Source of the DNA: Saccharopolyspora elongata
GTDB taxonomy: Bacteria > Actinomycetota > Actinomycetes > Mycobacteriales > Pseudonocardiaceae
Assembly (NCBI RefSeq): GCF_004348985.1
Contig: NZ_SMKW01000071.1
Span: 1 to 49,597, forward strand
DNA length: 49,597 nucleotides
Direction of reading: 5' to 3'
Shown here: piece by piece, positions 40,484 to 48,159 of the stretch
Numbering within the stretch: position 1 is the first letter of the stretch
How the letters are laid out: every line of letters starts with the position of its first letter
The notes under the pieces: generated by a model
Database searches by the model: none
Seen by the model: the letters and a program-made list of their open reading frames with translations, nothing else
What the model was told of the DNA's origin: nothing
Translations under genes and position numbers: made by a program

Positions 40484-41394
40484 CCCGCGACGGGCGTATC
40501 CACCGCGTGGTTGGAACCCTGGATTACGCGACCCGCATCCTGGCATACAACGTCTACTCACCCCACCCTGACGGAGACCGGGCGTACCAGGGCAAGCAGT
40601 ACCGGAAGAACTTCGAGGACACCGCCGCTACGGACGATGTACTCCAGCTCTACCGGCTGCTTCCCGCCGATGACATCGCCCAGCATCACGACCCCGTAGC
40701 AGCGGCGCGATACCGCCGCGCGAAGCTGGAATCCACCGTGTGGGCAGACCTCTACGATGAGCTGGCCAACGTGTTCAGCGACGACGCTGTTGGTGTCTTC
40801 GGATCCGCGATGCTGGGGATGCACCTCACAGAGCACGGCGCCATCCGCAAGGACGTCGATTTCGTCATCCACGGCAACACGGCGGACACAGTGCCCGTCC
40901 TTGCCGAACGGCTGCCTGCAATCCGGTCGAAGCTGGGATTCACCGACGTCACCGTTGATCGCCAGCAGCGGCAACTCGCCCGCTATCAGAAAGTGTTCCG
41001 CCACCCCTCCAACTCACTGTCCACCGTCATCTCTCGACGGTGGACCGCGCTTCAGCTCTCCCCGCAGGTGGTGACAACCATCCGCCTACGAGACCCAGCC
41101 CGCACCATGCCGATGAACCTGGTGGCGCCGGCGTCTACGAGCCTCACCGAGGTTGTTGTCACCGGAGAGGTGACGGACATCAGCCACAGCGCGCTGTTCC
41201 CGATCACCTTCACCCTCCACGGTGACGACGGCCCCGTCGAAGTAGCCGTGTTTTGGTGGAAGTTCACCACCCCGGTCCGCCTCGGTGATCGGGTGTCGGT
41301 CTGCGGTAGCTTCCTACCGTCTACCGGTACGGTTCGCGTCACGCACTTCAGCTGCCACTGGCTCACCATCATCGAACCTGCGGAGACCCGATGA
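40456..41394 (+). CDS. Nucleotidyltransferase-like protein with OB-fold C-terminus
   Basis: 312 residues. GSAMLGMHL (about 116) followed by KDVDFVI (Asp133, Asp135) is a polymerase-beta-type nucleotidyltransferase signature. The C-terminal third (EVVVTGEVTDISHSALFPIT, VAVFWWKF, VSVCGSFLPSTGTVRV) reads as an OB fold, normally a nucleic-acid or oligonucleotide binder. ATG at 40456 has GAGGAG five bases upstream; GTG 40450 is an alternative. The fusion is unusual and suggests transfer of NMP onto, or recognition of, a nucleic-acid-like substrate. Confidence 0.65.
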   Translation: MFIDCDHVVTRDGRIHRVVGTLDYATRILAYNVYSPHPDGDRAYQGKQYRKNFEDTAATDDVLQLYRLLPADDIAQHHDPVAAARYRRAKLESTVWADLYDELANVFSDDAVGVFGSAMLGMHLTEHGAIRKDVDFVIHGNTADTVPVLAERLPAIRSKLGFTDVTVDRQQRQLARYQKVFRHPSNSLSTVISRRWTALQLSPQVVTTIRLRDPARTMPMNLVAPASTSLTEVVVTGEVTDISHSALFPITFTLHGDDGPVEVAVFWWKFTTPVRLGDRVSVCGSFLPSTGTVRVTHFSCHWLTIIEPAETR

Positions 41395-42005
41395 CCAGCA
41401 CTCTTACGCTCATCACTGGCAACGTCAACAAGGCGCGGGAGTTCACCGACATCCTGGGGATTGATGTCGCCCTGTTCAAAACCGACCTAGTCGAGATCCA
41501 ATCCCTCGACGTCGCTGAAGTCGTCCGAAGCAAAGCCGCCGCTGCCTATAACACCGTTGGATCTCCTGTACTGGTTGACGACACAGGGCTGAACCTTCAT
41601 GCATGGGGTGAGTACCCCGGCGCGTTGATCAAATGGGTCATCAAAGAAGTGGGAGCGCAGGGGCTTCTGGACATGGCCGCAACCGTGACCGACCGGCGGA
41701 CCACTGTCACCACAGCCATCGGCTACGCCGACGCGAACGGCATCCAAGTGTTCGTCGGGTCGCTCGATGGAACACTGACCACCGAGCCCCGCGGCAGCAA
41801 CGGGTTCGGCTACGACCCCATTTTCCAGCCCAAAGGTGAACCCCTCACCTACGCGGAGATGGACCCGGCCTATAAGAACGAGATCTCACATCGCCGCAAG
41901 GCTGTTGACCAACTCCGCGAAGTTCTCGCTGACGTCTTCCCTGACATCGAACCGGCGTGCCTTGCGGATGAGTGTGACGGGTGGGATCGTCCCGCCGACC
42001 GATGA
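41391..42005 (+). CDS. RdgB/HAM1-type non-canonical NTP pyrophosphatase
   Basis: 204 residues. ITGNVNKAREF at the start, LVDDTGLNLHAWGEYPGALIK in the middle, GSNGFGYDPIF with the base-reading loop and EISHRRKAVDQL: the full ITPase/RdgB set. The family hydrolyses ITP, dITP and XTP to monophosphates. Beside an adenosine-deaminase homologue it could prevent deaminated nucleotides from entering RNA or DNA, or take part in the pathway itself. ATGA overlap with the previous gene. Confidence 0.9.
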   Translation: MTSTLTLITGNVNKAREFTDILGIDVALFKTDLVEIQSLDVAEVVRSKAAAAYNTVGSPVLVDDTGLNLHAWGEYPGALIKWVIKEVGAQGLLDMAATVTDRRTTVTTAIGYADANGIQVFVGSLDGTLTTEPRGSNGFGYDPIFQPKGEPLTYAEMDPAYKNEISHRRKAVDQLREVLADVFPDIEPACLADECDGWDRPADR

Positions 42006-42014
42006 CCCTCACGT

Positions 42015-42158
42015 CTGAAACGCTGGGTGATCACATACTCCGGACACGACACCGACCGCGCAGGCGAACTGGTGCAGATCTCGCGGCAGCAAGCGACGGA
42101 GACCACCGTCCGGCTTGCCCGGGAAATCACCACGAACCTGGGCACCGCGCCCGGCTGA
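42015..42158 (+). pseudogene. DUF3558 gene 3'-end remnant, copy 3
   Basis: Directly after the RdgB-like stop a frame reads WVITYSGHDTDRAGELVQIS then RQQATETTVRLAREITTNLG, stop 42156-42158. This equals the last 45 residues of the DUF3558 lipoprotein (18523-19131). No start. Homology to the 28161-28237 remnant continues past the stop. Confidence 0.8.
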
Positions 42159-42257
42159 CACCGCAGAGCGCTCCCGGAAGATTGCCCCGACCCACACCAG
42201 CGGGCTCGCTGGCCTGGCGACTACCTCTGGATCCAGGTGGGAGCTAGAGGGGTGGAG

Positions 42258-43538
42258 ATGGAGGCGAGTGCCTACGGCACCGCGCCGATCTACCTCACCG
42301 CCACCGAGCAGATCCTGCACGGCTCGTGGTGGTTTCCCGACCTCGCGCCGCATCTGTCCGCGAACCAACTGTGCGACCGAGGTGTTGACCGCCTGTTGAG
42401 CCGCCGGCAGCCCTACACATCCGCGACCCCATTCACCGGGGTCTGGCAGCTGACTGAACGCGCGCACGCGACGTTCAGTTCCGCAGGGCTGAGGATCAAC
42501 TATCCCGAGCCCGCATCCCACGTGCTCCACGCACGTGACGTCGCGCCGGGCGTCGACGTGGTCGAGGCGTTTGAATGCCTGCTCACCGAGTCGATCGCGA
42601 CCCGGCTGCCGCACGACGGCATCGGCATGGAGCTCTCCGGCGGGATCGACTCGGCCAACGTCGCGCTCTCGCTTCGCGAAGTTCACGACGGGCCGATCGT
42701 CAGCGCTGGCCTGATCGTGGACGACGGCGAGCTCGGACACCTCCAACAGCAACGGCGCACGGAGGTCGCCGCGCGATGCCAGCTCCAGGACGAGCCGATC
42801 CGCGCCGCGGCGTTTCCTCCGCTCGCACCAGGCGGAATCCGCGTGAGCGGGCGTCCGCACGACGTCGGCGAGTTCTACCGAGAAGGGTTCGCCGCCCTCG
42901 GTCGGCACTTTGCGAAGCACGGAATCCAGGTCGGCTTGACCGGAGTGGGGGGAGACGAGCTTTCCGCGCTCCGCCCCGCCGAAGCCACATCTCAACCGCC
43001 GCCGCTCGAACCGGTTCCGTGGCTGACCGGCCGCGCCCGGGACGCGGCCGAGGGCACCGATACCGCGCCACACCCAGTGCTGCCGACGTCTGTCCTCACC
43101 GGCAGCGCGGTCCACAACCCGGACTATCTCGCGGCCGGCTTGTGGCCGCTGTCGCCCCTGGCGGCACCTGCCCTCGTGCGCTTCGCCGAGCAGTTGCCGG
43201 TGCGGTGGCGCCGTTCCAAACGGTTCCTACGTCAACGCCTGGCCCGAGCTGGACTTCCACGATCGGTGACCCACCCGGACCGCACCGAGACCTTCCTCGG
43301 GGTCATGCACCTAGGACTCCGACACCACGGCATACCCCTGGCACGGCGGCTCCTGCGGGACGGAATGCTGTTGGTCGACAACGGTTTCGTGAACCCTCCG
43401 GCGCTCGCCGCCGCCCTGGACGAGGCCGAAGCCAGCGACCGCGTTCCGGGCGTCCTCTGCGACACGCTGATCACTGAAATGTCCCTGCGCAGCCTGCTAG
43501 GGTGTCCCGCTCCCATGCCGATCCTGGAGCCCCGATGA
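42258..43538 (+). CDS. Asparagine-synthetase-like ligase without glutaminase domain
   Basis: 426 residues. PP-loop SGGIDS at 127-132, then TGVGGDEL, then helical C-terminal region: the Asn_synthase AMP-forming domain. The usual N-terminal Gln-hydrolysing domain is absent and residues 1-100 are of another type, as in beta-lactam synthetase and lasso peptide cyclases. It should adenylate a carboxylate and form an amide or lactam. ATG 42258 has GAGGGGTGGAG upstream; ATGA overlap with the methyltransferase. Substrate might be the cluster B product or a peptide. Confidence 0.85.
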   Translation: MEASAYGTAPIYLTATEQILHGSWWFPDLAPHLSANQLCDRGVDRLLSRRQPYTSATPFTGVWQLTERAHATFSSAGLRINYPEPASHVLHARDVAPGVDVVEAFECLLTESIATRLPHDGIGMELSGGIDSANVALSLREVHDGPIVSAGLIVDDGELGHLQQQRRTEVAARCQLQDEPIRAAAFPPLAPGGIRVSGRPHDVGEFYREGFAALGRHFAKHGIQVGLTGVGGDELSALRPAEATSQPPPLEPVPWLTGRARDAAEGTDTAPHPVLPTSVLTGSAVHNPDYLAAGLWPLSPLAAPALVRFAEQLPVRWRRSKRFLRQRLARAGLPRSVTHPDRTETFLGVMHLGLRHHGIPLARRLLRDGMLLVDNGFVNPPALAAALDEAEASDRVPGVLCDTLITEMSLRSLLGCPAPMPILEPR

Positions 43539-44293
43539 CCAACGCGACCGACCTCAGCAGGTGCAGCCTGCTCTACGCGCAGCCCGGCTGGTATGACGAA
43601 CTCCTGTCGGAGGCCACGGCTCCACTCCAAGCGGTGCGCGGCCTGGTCGCCGACTACCGGCCCGAGGCACGCACGATCCTCGACGTCGGGTGCGGGACCG
43701 CTCGGGACCTCGCGCGTTTGGCAGCCGAGGGCTACGACTGCACCGGCATCGATCTTCAAGCGACGATGGTCAACTACGCCCGCAAGCAGCATCCAGGACT
43801 GAAGATCGAAGTCGGCGACATGCGCAATGCCCGGCTCGGCATCACCGCTGACGTGATCCTCTGCCTTGGCAACTCCCTGGCCTACCTCCACGGTGACACC
43901 GACATCCATGGGGCATGCGAAACGTTCGCCGCACACGCCGCGCCAGGCGCGCTTCTCATCCTGTTCACCCCGGTAGCCCCGCCAGCACCGGAAGCGGCCG
44001 AGCCCTTCACCTCCCGCGTGGTCACCGGCAGCCTGCACGCCGAAGTCACCACACGGGTTTGCTGGGACGCCGAGAAGCAGCTGACAACGATGTACCGGGA
44101 GTGGGTGCTCGATACGGGAGAACGGCACTCCGATGTGATCACCCGCCGGGTCATGGCCGCCGATGTCCTGGCCGGCTACCTCGACGAGGCCGGGTTCGAC
44201 GTCCTGGAGCAGTTCGCCGACCCCGCCCATCGCAACGAGCACAGCCAGAACTCGGCGCGGGCACTCTTCACTGCCGCCCGCTACCGCGGATGA
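43535..44293 (+). CDS. Class I SAM-dependent methyltransferase
   Basis: 252 residues. ILDVGCGTARDLARLAAEGY, GIDLQATMVNYAR, GDMRNARLG and LCLGNSLAYL (motifs I-IV) as in Methyltransf_25. Coupled by ATGA to the ligase gene. It ends 25 bp before the convergent 44318 gene. Probably the last enzyme of cluster B. Confidence 0.88.
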   Translation: MTNATDLSRCSLLYAQPGWYDELLSEATAPLQAVRGLVADYRPEARTILDVGCGTARDLARLAAEGYDCTGIDLQATMVNYARKQHPGLKIEVGDMRNARLGITADVILCLGNSLAYLHGDTDIHGACETFAAHAAPGALLILFTPVAPPAPEAAEPFTSRVVTGSLHAEVTTRVCWDAEKQLTTMYREWVLDTGERHSDVITRRVMAADVLAGYLDEAGFDVLEQFADPAHRNEHSQNSARALFTAARYRG

Positions 44294-44317
44294 CAGGCTC
44301 GGGTCGACACTGGCCGA

Positions 44318-44638
44318 TCAGGTCCGTCGGGCCGGTGCGTCCGCACGGAGACTCACGACCGCCCGTGGCACCCACATGGTGTGCCAGATCCCGCCGCCGC
44401 TGCCGTCACCGCGACGTACCCGAAACTGGACCTCGGCGACGAGATGGCCCGTGGTGTTGCGGCGCCAGGCGAGCAGCTCTCCAGGAACGCGCGCCTGTAG
44501 GTCCCAGCCCGCCGGAAACGGCTCGATGGGGCGGGTGACCGGGAACAACCGCGCCAGGTCGACCCATACCGGCGTCGGGGGACGTCGTTCCTCGTCGTCG
44601 CCCGAGTGCTCCGGCGGCCGGGCGGCCTGATCGAACAT
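44318..44638 (-). CDS. Hypothetical protein, paralogue of the 32888-33220 product
   Basis: 106 residues from ATG 44638. PPTPVWVDLARLFP, VPGELLAWRRNTTGHLV and HTMWVPRAVVSL; no known domain. The start region faces the left end of the 1.5-kb transposon 45 bp away, and an A/T-rich TATATTAG stretch there may be its promoter. Confidence 0.6.
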   Translation of the reverse strand: MFDQAARPPEHSGDDEERRPPTPVWVDLARLFPVTRPIEPFPAGWDLQARVPGELLAWRRNTTGHLVAEVQFRVRRGDGSGGGIWHTMWVPRAVVSLRADAPARRT

Positions 44639-44683
44639 ATGGTCTAATATAGGTGGTGCGTGCCCCGACAGCACGCCTTCGTT

Positions 44684-44688
44684 TCCGA
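44684..44688 (+). repeat. Target-site duplication, left (TCCGA)
   Basis: Five bases repeated exactly at 46196-46200, next to the outermost TGTGAC of the element. Confidence 0.75.
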
Positions 44689-44697
44689 TGTGACGGT

Positions 44698-44835
44698 CAG
44701 CGGTACTTGGCACTGTAGCCGCGTTGCGAACAGGACGTCCGGGGCAGAGTGTCACCGGTAGTTGGCACCGTCGGTCAGCGGTACTTGGCAAGGCTGGCGG
44801 TTGTCAGAGCTTGTTGTCGCAGCGGTATTTGTCAC
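44698..44835 (+). repeat. Left-end array of transposase-binding-like repeats
   Basis: Copies at 44698-44713, 44754-44768, 44776-44791 and 44820-44835 follow a common pattern CAGCGGTANTTGNCAC, all in the same direction. The right end has two in the opposite direction (46151-46166, 46171-46186). Confidence 0.75.
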
Positions 44836-44872
44836 CTCGACGAGGTCTGAGTGAAGGGTTTGCTTGCCGGGG

Positions 44873-45493
44873 TCATCGCGGGTGAGGGTTGGGGTGCCAG
44901 CCGAGTTCGACTGACCGGCGGCAAGTGTCGGGGTCGTCGCCGCAACTGGTGAACAGGGCGGTGAGCATGGATGCGCCATAGTCGAGCGCTTGGCGCGGCA
45001 AGGGGCCGGTTGCCACCAGGGACACCAGTCCGTGGCCAATGGTCCAACTCTGTGTAGCGAGGGCCAGGGGGTCCACATCAGGGCGGAACCGACCGATGTC
45101 TTTCGCCCGTTCGACGGCGCGCACCAGGGAGCGCAGAGTTTCGTCCGCGGCCGCGGGGTCCTCCGGTTCGAAGCCGGCGTCGAACATGACCCGGTAGAGG
45201 TCGGGGTTGGCCAGGGCGTTGGACAGGTATGCGGCCCCGAGGGCGGCGAGGTCTCGGACAGGGTCCGCGGTCAGCGTGACCGCGTTGAGCATGGCGGCCA
45301 GGCGCGTGAACCCCTCCTGGCGCATCGCCTGCCACAGACCGTCCATCCCGCCGAAGTAGGTGTAGACGGCCATGGTCGATAGGCCAGTACCCGCGACGAC
45401 CGAGCGCAGGGTGACCGGCTCCCGAGCTCGCAGCATCTGCGCGGCCCGCTCAATCAACTGGGTGCGGACCGCGGGGTCTTTCGTTCTGACCAT
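44873..45493 (-). CDS. TetR-family regulator
   Basis: 206 residues. N-terminal HTH VTLRSVVAGTGLSTMAVYTY FGGMDGLW, helical ligand domain of the WHG/TetR_C_33 type (LSNALANPDLYRVMFDAGF). ATG 45493, preferred over an in-frame start at 45508 that lies in the operator region. Divergent from ridA, with a 17-bp palindrome between, so it likely represses both. It is transposon cargo. Confidence 0.88.
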   Translation of the reverse strand: MVRTKDPAVRTQLIERAAQMLRAREPVTLRSVVAGTGLSTMAVYTYFGGMDGLWQAMRQEGFTRLAAMLNAVTLTADPVRDLAALGAAYLSNALANPDLYRVMFDAGFEPEDPAAADETLRSLVRAVERAKDIGRFRPDVDPLALATQSWTIGHGLVSLVATGPLPRQALDYGASMLTALFTSCGDDPDTCRRSVELGWHPNPHPR

Positions 45494-45504
45494 GGCGCCA
45501 CAAT

Positions 45505-45521
45505 ACATAGCAATGCTATGT
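45505..45521. promoter_or_regulatory. TetR operator palindrome
   Basis: ACATAGCA-A-TGCTATGT, a perfect 8-bp inverted repeat about one centre base, in the tetR/ridA intergenic region. Such a palindrome is the classic TetR-family site. Confidence 0.8.
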
Positions 45522-45558
45522 TTAGGCTTGTCGATCTTGTGCGAGCGAGGAGTGCCTT

Positions 45559-45966
45559 ATGGCCGTGGAGCTGGTCAACCCGGACGGACTGCCGAAACCC
45601 GAGGTGTACCGTCAGCTGTCGGTCGCCACCGGATCAAGGCTGGTGTTCCTGGCCGGGCAAGTGGCCCGCGACGCCGATGGAAACCCGGTCGGCCAGGGAG
45701 ATCTGGCCACACAGGTCGAGCAGGCCTACCTCAACATCGGCACGGCCATGGCCGGGATCGGCGGATCATTCGACGACGTGGCGAAGCTGACCATCTACGT
45801 GGTCGACTGGACCCCCGACAAGATGCCGTTGCTGGGCGAAGGCGTGGCCAGGGCAGCCGCGAAGCTGGGGGTCGACCCCGTCAAGCCGATCACCCTGCTG
45901 GGTGTCGCCGCGCTGGGCGAACCAGACCTGCTGGTCGAGGTCGAGGCCACCGCCATCATCGACTGA
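45559..45966 (+). CDS. RidA family (YjgF/UK114) protein
   Basis: 135 residues. FLAGQVARDADGNPVGQGD, TQVEQAYLNIGTAMAGIGGS, VAKLTIYVVDW and a C-terminal LVEVEATAIID are family-typical. RidA-type proteins are trimers that hydrolyse reactive enamines and imines, but the Arg that binds the carboxylate in true RidA is not obvious near the C-terminus, so it may be a subgroup with another role. GAGGAGTG-like site. Controlled by the divergent tetR. Confidence 0.88.
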   Translation: MAVELVNPDGLPKPEVYRQLSVATGSRLVFLAGQVARDADGNPVGQGDLATQVEQAYLNIGTAMAGIGGSFDDVAKLTIYVVDWTPDKMPLLGEGVARAAAKLGVDPVKPITLLGVAALGEPDLLVEVEATAIID

Positions 45967-46195
45967 CACCTGCGCCTGCCAAAGGGCGAGCACCGACCTC
46001 GATGCAGCAGCCGGCGGCCCACGTATTTCTCATGCCGCTGATCGTGCCTCTGGCAACGTGCGTTCATGCCGACGAGCCCATCAAAGGTCGGCCCCGCCAA
46101 TGACACCTACTGACCCGCTGATCGCCGAACCAGCATCAACAACGATCTTGGTGACAACTATCGCTGGCAAGTGACAACTATCGCTGACCGTCACA

Positions 46196-46222
46196 TCCGA
46201 GTAGGGGAAGTACTCGGAAACG
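46196..46222. repeat. Hairpin split by the transposon
   Basis: If the element and one TCCGA are removed, the flanks join into CGTTTCCGAGTA / TACTCGGAAACG, a perfect 12-bp stem with a 7-nt loop; left arm 44680-44688, remainder 46201-46222. The element therefore landed inside a hairpin, perhaps a terminator. Confidence 0.65.
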
Positions 46223-46246
46223 CAGAACAGTGCCCCCGGCACAGAT

Positions 46247-47340
46247 CACCTCGGCTATGACAAGGGCGACACCCCGGCCGCCGGCTCGGACGGTAACGCG
46301 CGTAACGGGAAGCGGTCGAAAACCGTGATCACCGATGTCGGGCCGATCGACATCGACGTGCCACGAGACCGGGATGGCAGTTTCGAGCCGAAGATCATGG
46401 CCAAGCGGCAGCGCCGGCTCACCGGCGTGGACGAGATGGTGCTGTCTTTGGCGGCCAAAGGCCTGACCACCGGGGAGATCTCGGCGCACCTGGCCGAAGT
46501 GTATGGCGCGAGCGTGTCCAGGCAGACCGTTTCCACGATCACCGACAAGGTCCTCGCGGGTATGGCCGAGTGGCAGAACCGGCCACTGGACCGCGTGTAT
46601 CCGGTGATCTTCATCGACGCGGTGCACGTGAAGATCCGGGACGGGCATGTCGCCAACCGGCCGGTCTATGTCGCGATGGCGGTCACCACCGAGGGCACCC
46701 GCGACATCCTCGGCCTGTGGGCCGGCGACGGCGGCGAGGGCGCCAAAGACTGGCTGGCGCATTTGACGGAGCTGAAAAACCGTGGCGTGCAAGACGTTCT
46801 GATGGTCGTCTGCGACGGGCTGCGAGGGCTACCGGAGGCGATCGGGACGGTGTGGCCGCAGGCGGTGACCCAGACCTGCGTGGTGCATTTGATCCGCAAC
46901 AGATTCCGGTACGCGGCCCGGCAGCACTGGGACAAGATCGCCAAAGCCCTCAAGCCGGTCTACACCGCGCCGACCGAAGCCGCCGCCATGGAACGGTTTC
47001 TCGAGTTCAGCGAGGACTGGGGTGGCAAGTATCCGGCGATCGTCAGACTGTGGGAGAACGCCTGGTCGGAGTTCGTCCCGTTCTTGTCCTTCGATACCGA
47101 GATCCGGCGGGTCATCTGCTCGACCAACGCTATCGAGAGTGTCAACGCCCGCATCCGCCGGGCGGTCAAGGCCCGCGGGCATTTTCCCAACGAGCAGGCC
47201 GCACTCAAATGCGTCTACATGGCCATCATGTCGCTGGATCCCACCGGGGCCGGCCTAAACGCTGGACCTCCCGTTGGAAGGCGGCGTTGAACGCGTTCGA
47301 GATCGCCTTCGACGGACGCCTGTCCGTAGGAAGAAAGTAA
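46247..47340 (+). pseudogene. IS256-family transposase, 5'-truncated and frameshifted
   Basis: The frame starts at HLGYDKGD with no start codon; about 80 N-terminal residues are missing. Then VITDVGPIDIDVPRDRDGSF, FIDAVHVKIRDGHVANRP (first Asp), VVCDGLRGLPEAI (second Asp), CSTNAIESVNARIRR (Glu) follow normally. Near 47252 a one-base change moves the C-terminus (RWTSRWKAALNAFEIAFDG) to another frame, ending at 47338-47340. Mutator-type transposase, inactive. Confidence 0.88.
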
Positions 47341-47368
47341 CCACATCAACGCGATCCACCGTTAACTT

Positions 47369-48159
47369 GGCTCTGTCGCTGATTGCGTGATCAACTGTCG
47401 GCCTGGTGGCTGGTGCTGTTCGGGTCTTTGTGATCATGGTCGGCATGTGATCATCAGTGTTTGGACTCGTTGCTGCCCCACCTGGCCGGCGTGATGGTCG
47501 AGCGGATCGAGCGGTCCGGGGCAGGCGTGCTGGTCTGGGCACGTGTCAAGGCCGACGATGGCATCTGCCCGTCCTGCGGCGGTAGGTCGCGGCGGGTTCA
47601 CAGCCGCTATGACCGCGGGCTGGCTGACGTCTCTATGGCCGGCCAGCCAGTGACGCTGCGATTACAGGTGCGCCGGTTCTTCTGTGATGACCTTGACTGT
47701 CCTGTTCGGACGTTCACCGAACAGGTCGACGACCTGACCTCCAAGCACGCCCGCCGAACTACGATGTGCCGCAAGGCTTTGGAACACATCGGGTTGGCAC
47801 TGGCGGGCAGAGCCGGGGCGCGTTTGGTGGCCCGGCTGGGGATGGCGGCGAGCCGGAGCACGCTGCTGCGCTTGGTCCACGCGCTACCCGAACCCGACGT
47901 CGGAACAGTCGCCGTGCTCGGTGTCGATGACTTCGCGATCAGGCGGGGCCGCAAGTATGCGACGCTGCTGATCGACGCGGTCACTCACCGCCGCCTCGAC
48001 GTGCTCCCGGACCGCAAAGCCGACACTGTGGCCGCATGGCTGCGTGAACACCCCGGCGCCCAGGTGGTCTGCCGTGACGGATCGGCAGCCTATGCCGAGG
48101 CCATCCGCCAGGGCGCCCCGAAAGCGGTGCAGGCCAGTGACCGATGGCATCTCTGGCAC
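47369..48159 (+). mobile_element. ISL3-family element, left part
   Basis: GGCTCTGTCGCTGATTGCG at 47369 is the likely left terminal repeat. The element continues through its transposase gene until 48159, where a group II intron begins; the right part is outside the window. Confidence 0.7.
47461..48159 (+). pseudogene. ISL3-family transposase, interrupted by group II intron
   Basis: The zinc-finger region CPSCGGRSRRVHSRY and a second Cys pair (CDDLDCP), then an HTH and the start of the DDE domain: GVDDFAIRRGRKYATLLID (Asp), VVCRDGSAAYAEAI (Asp), ASDRWHLWH. After that His the sequence turns abruptly into GTGCGCC..., the intron 5' end. If the intron were still able to splice, the transposase mRNA could be restored; the nested insertion downstream makes that doubtful. 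Confidence 0.85.

Larger units (their letters stand above)
44689..46195 (+). mobile_element. 1,507-bp element with IS21-like ends carrying tetR and ridA
   Basis: Both ends begin TGTGACGGTCAGCG. They lie in a 30-bp inverted repeat with 26 matches (44684-44713 against the complement of 46171-46200, flank included), and TCCGA is duplicated directly outside (44684-44688 and 46196-46200). A 16-bp motif like CAGCGGTACTTGGCAC occurs four times at the left end (44698, 44754, 44776, 44820) and twice inverted at the right (46151, 46171), the multiple-repeat end layout of IS21-family elements. The interior has no transposase, only tetR and ridA. Confidence 0.8.

Noticed and set aside
44640..44872. CRISPR-like array from the repeated CAGCGGTANTTGNCAC units
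   Set aside because: Copies are few, unevenly spaced, degenerate and inverted at the other end of the element, which fits transposon ends, not CRISPR repeats.
46325..47290. An intact IS256 transposase from the ATG-like start at 46325
   Set aside because: Family sequence continues upstream without a start, and the C-terminus is in a different frame.
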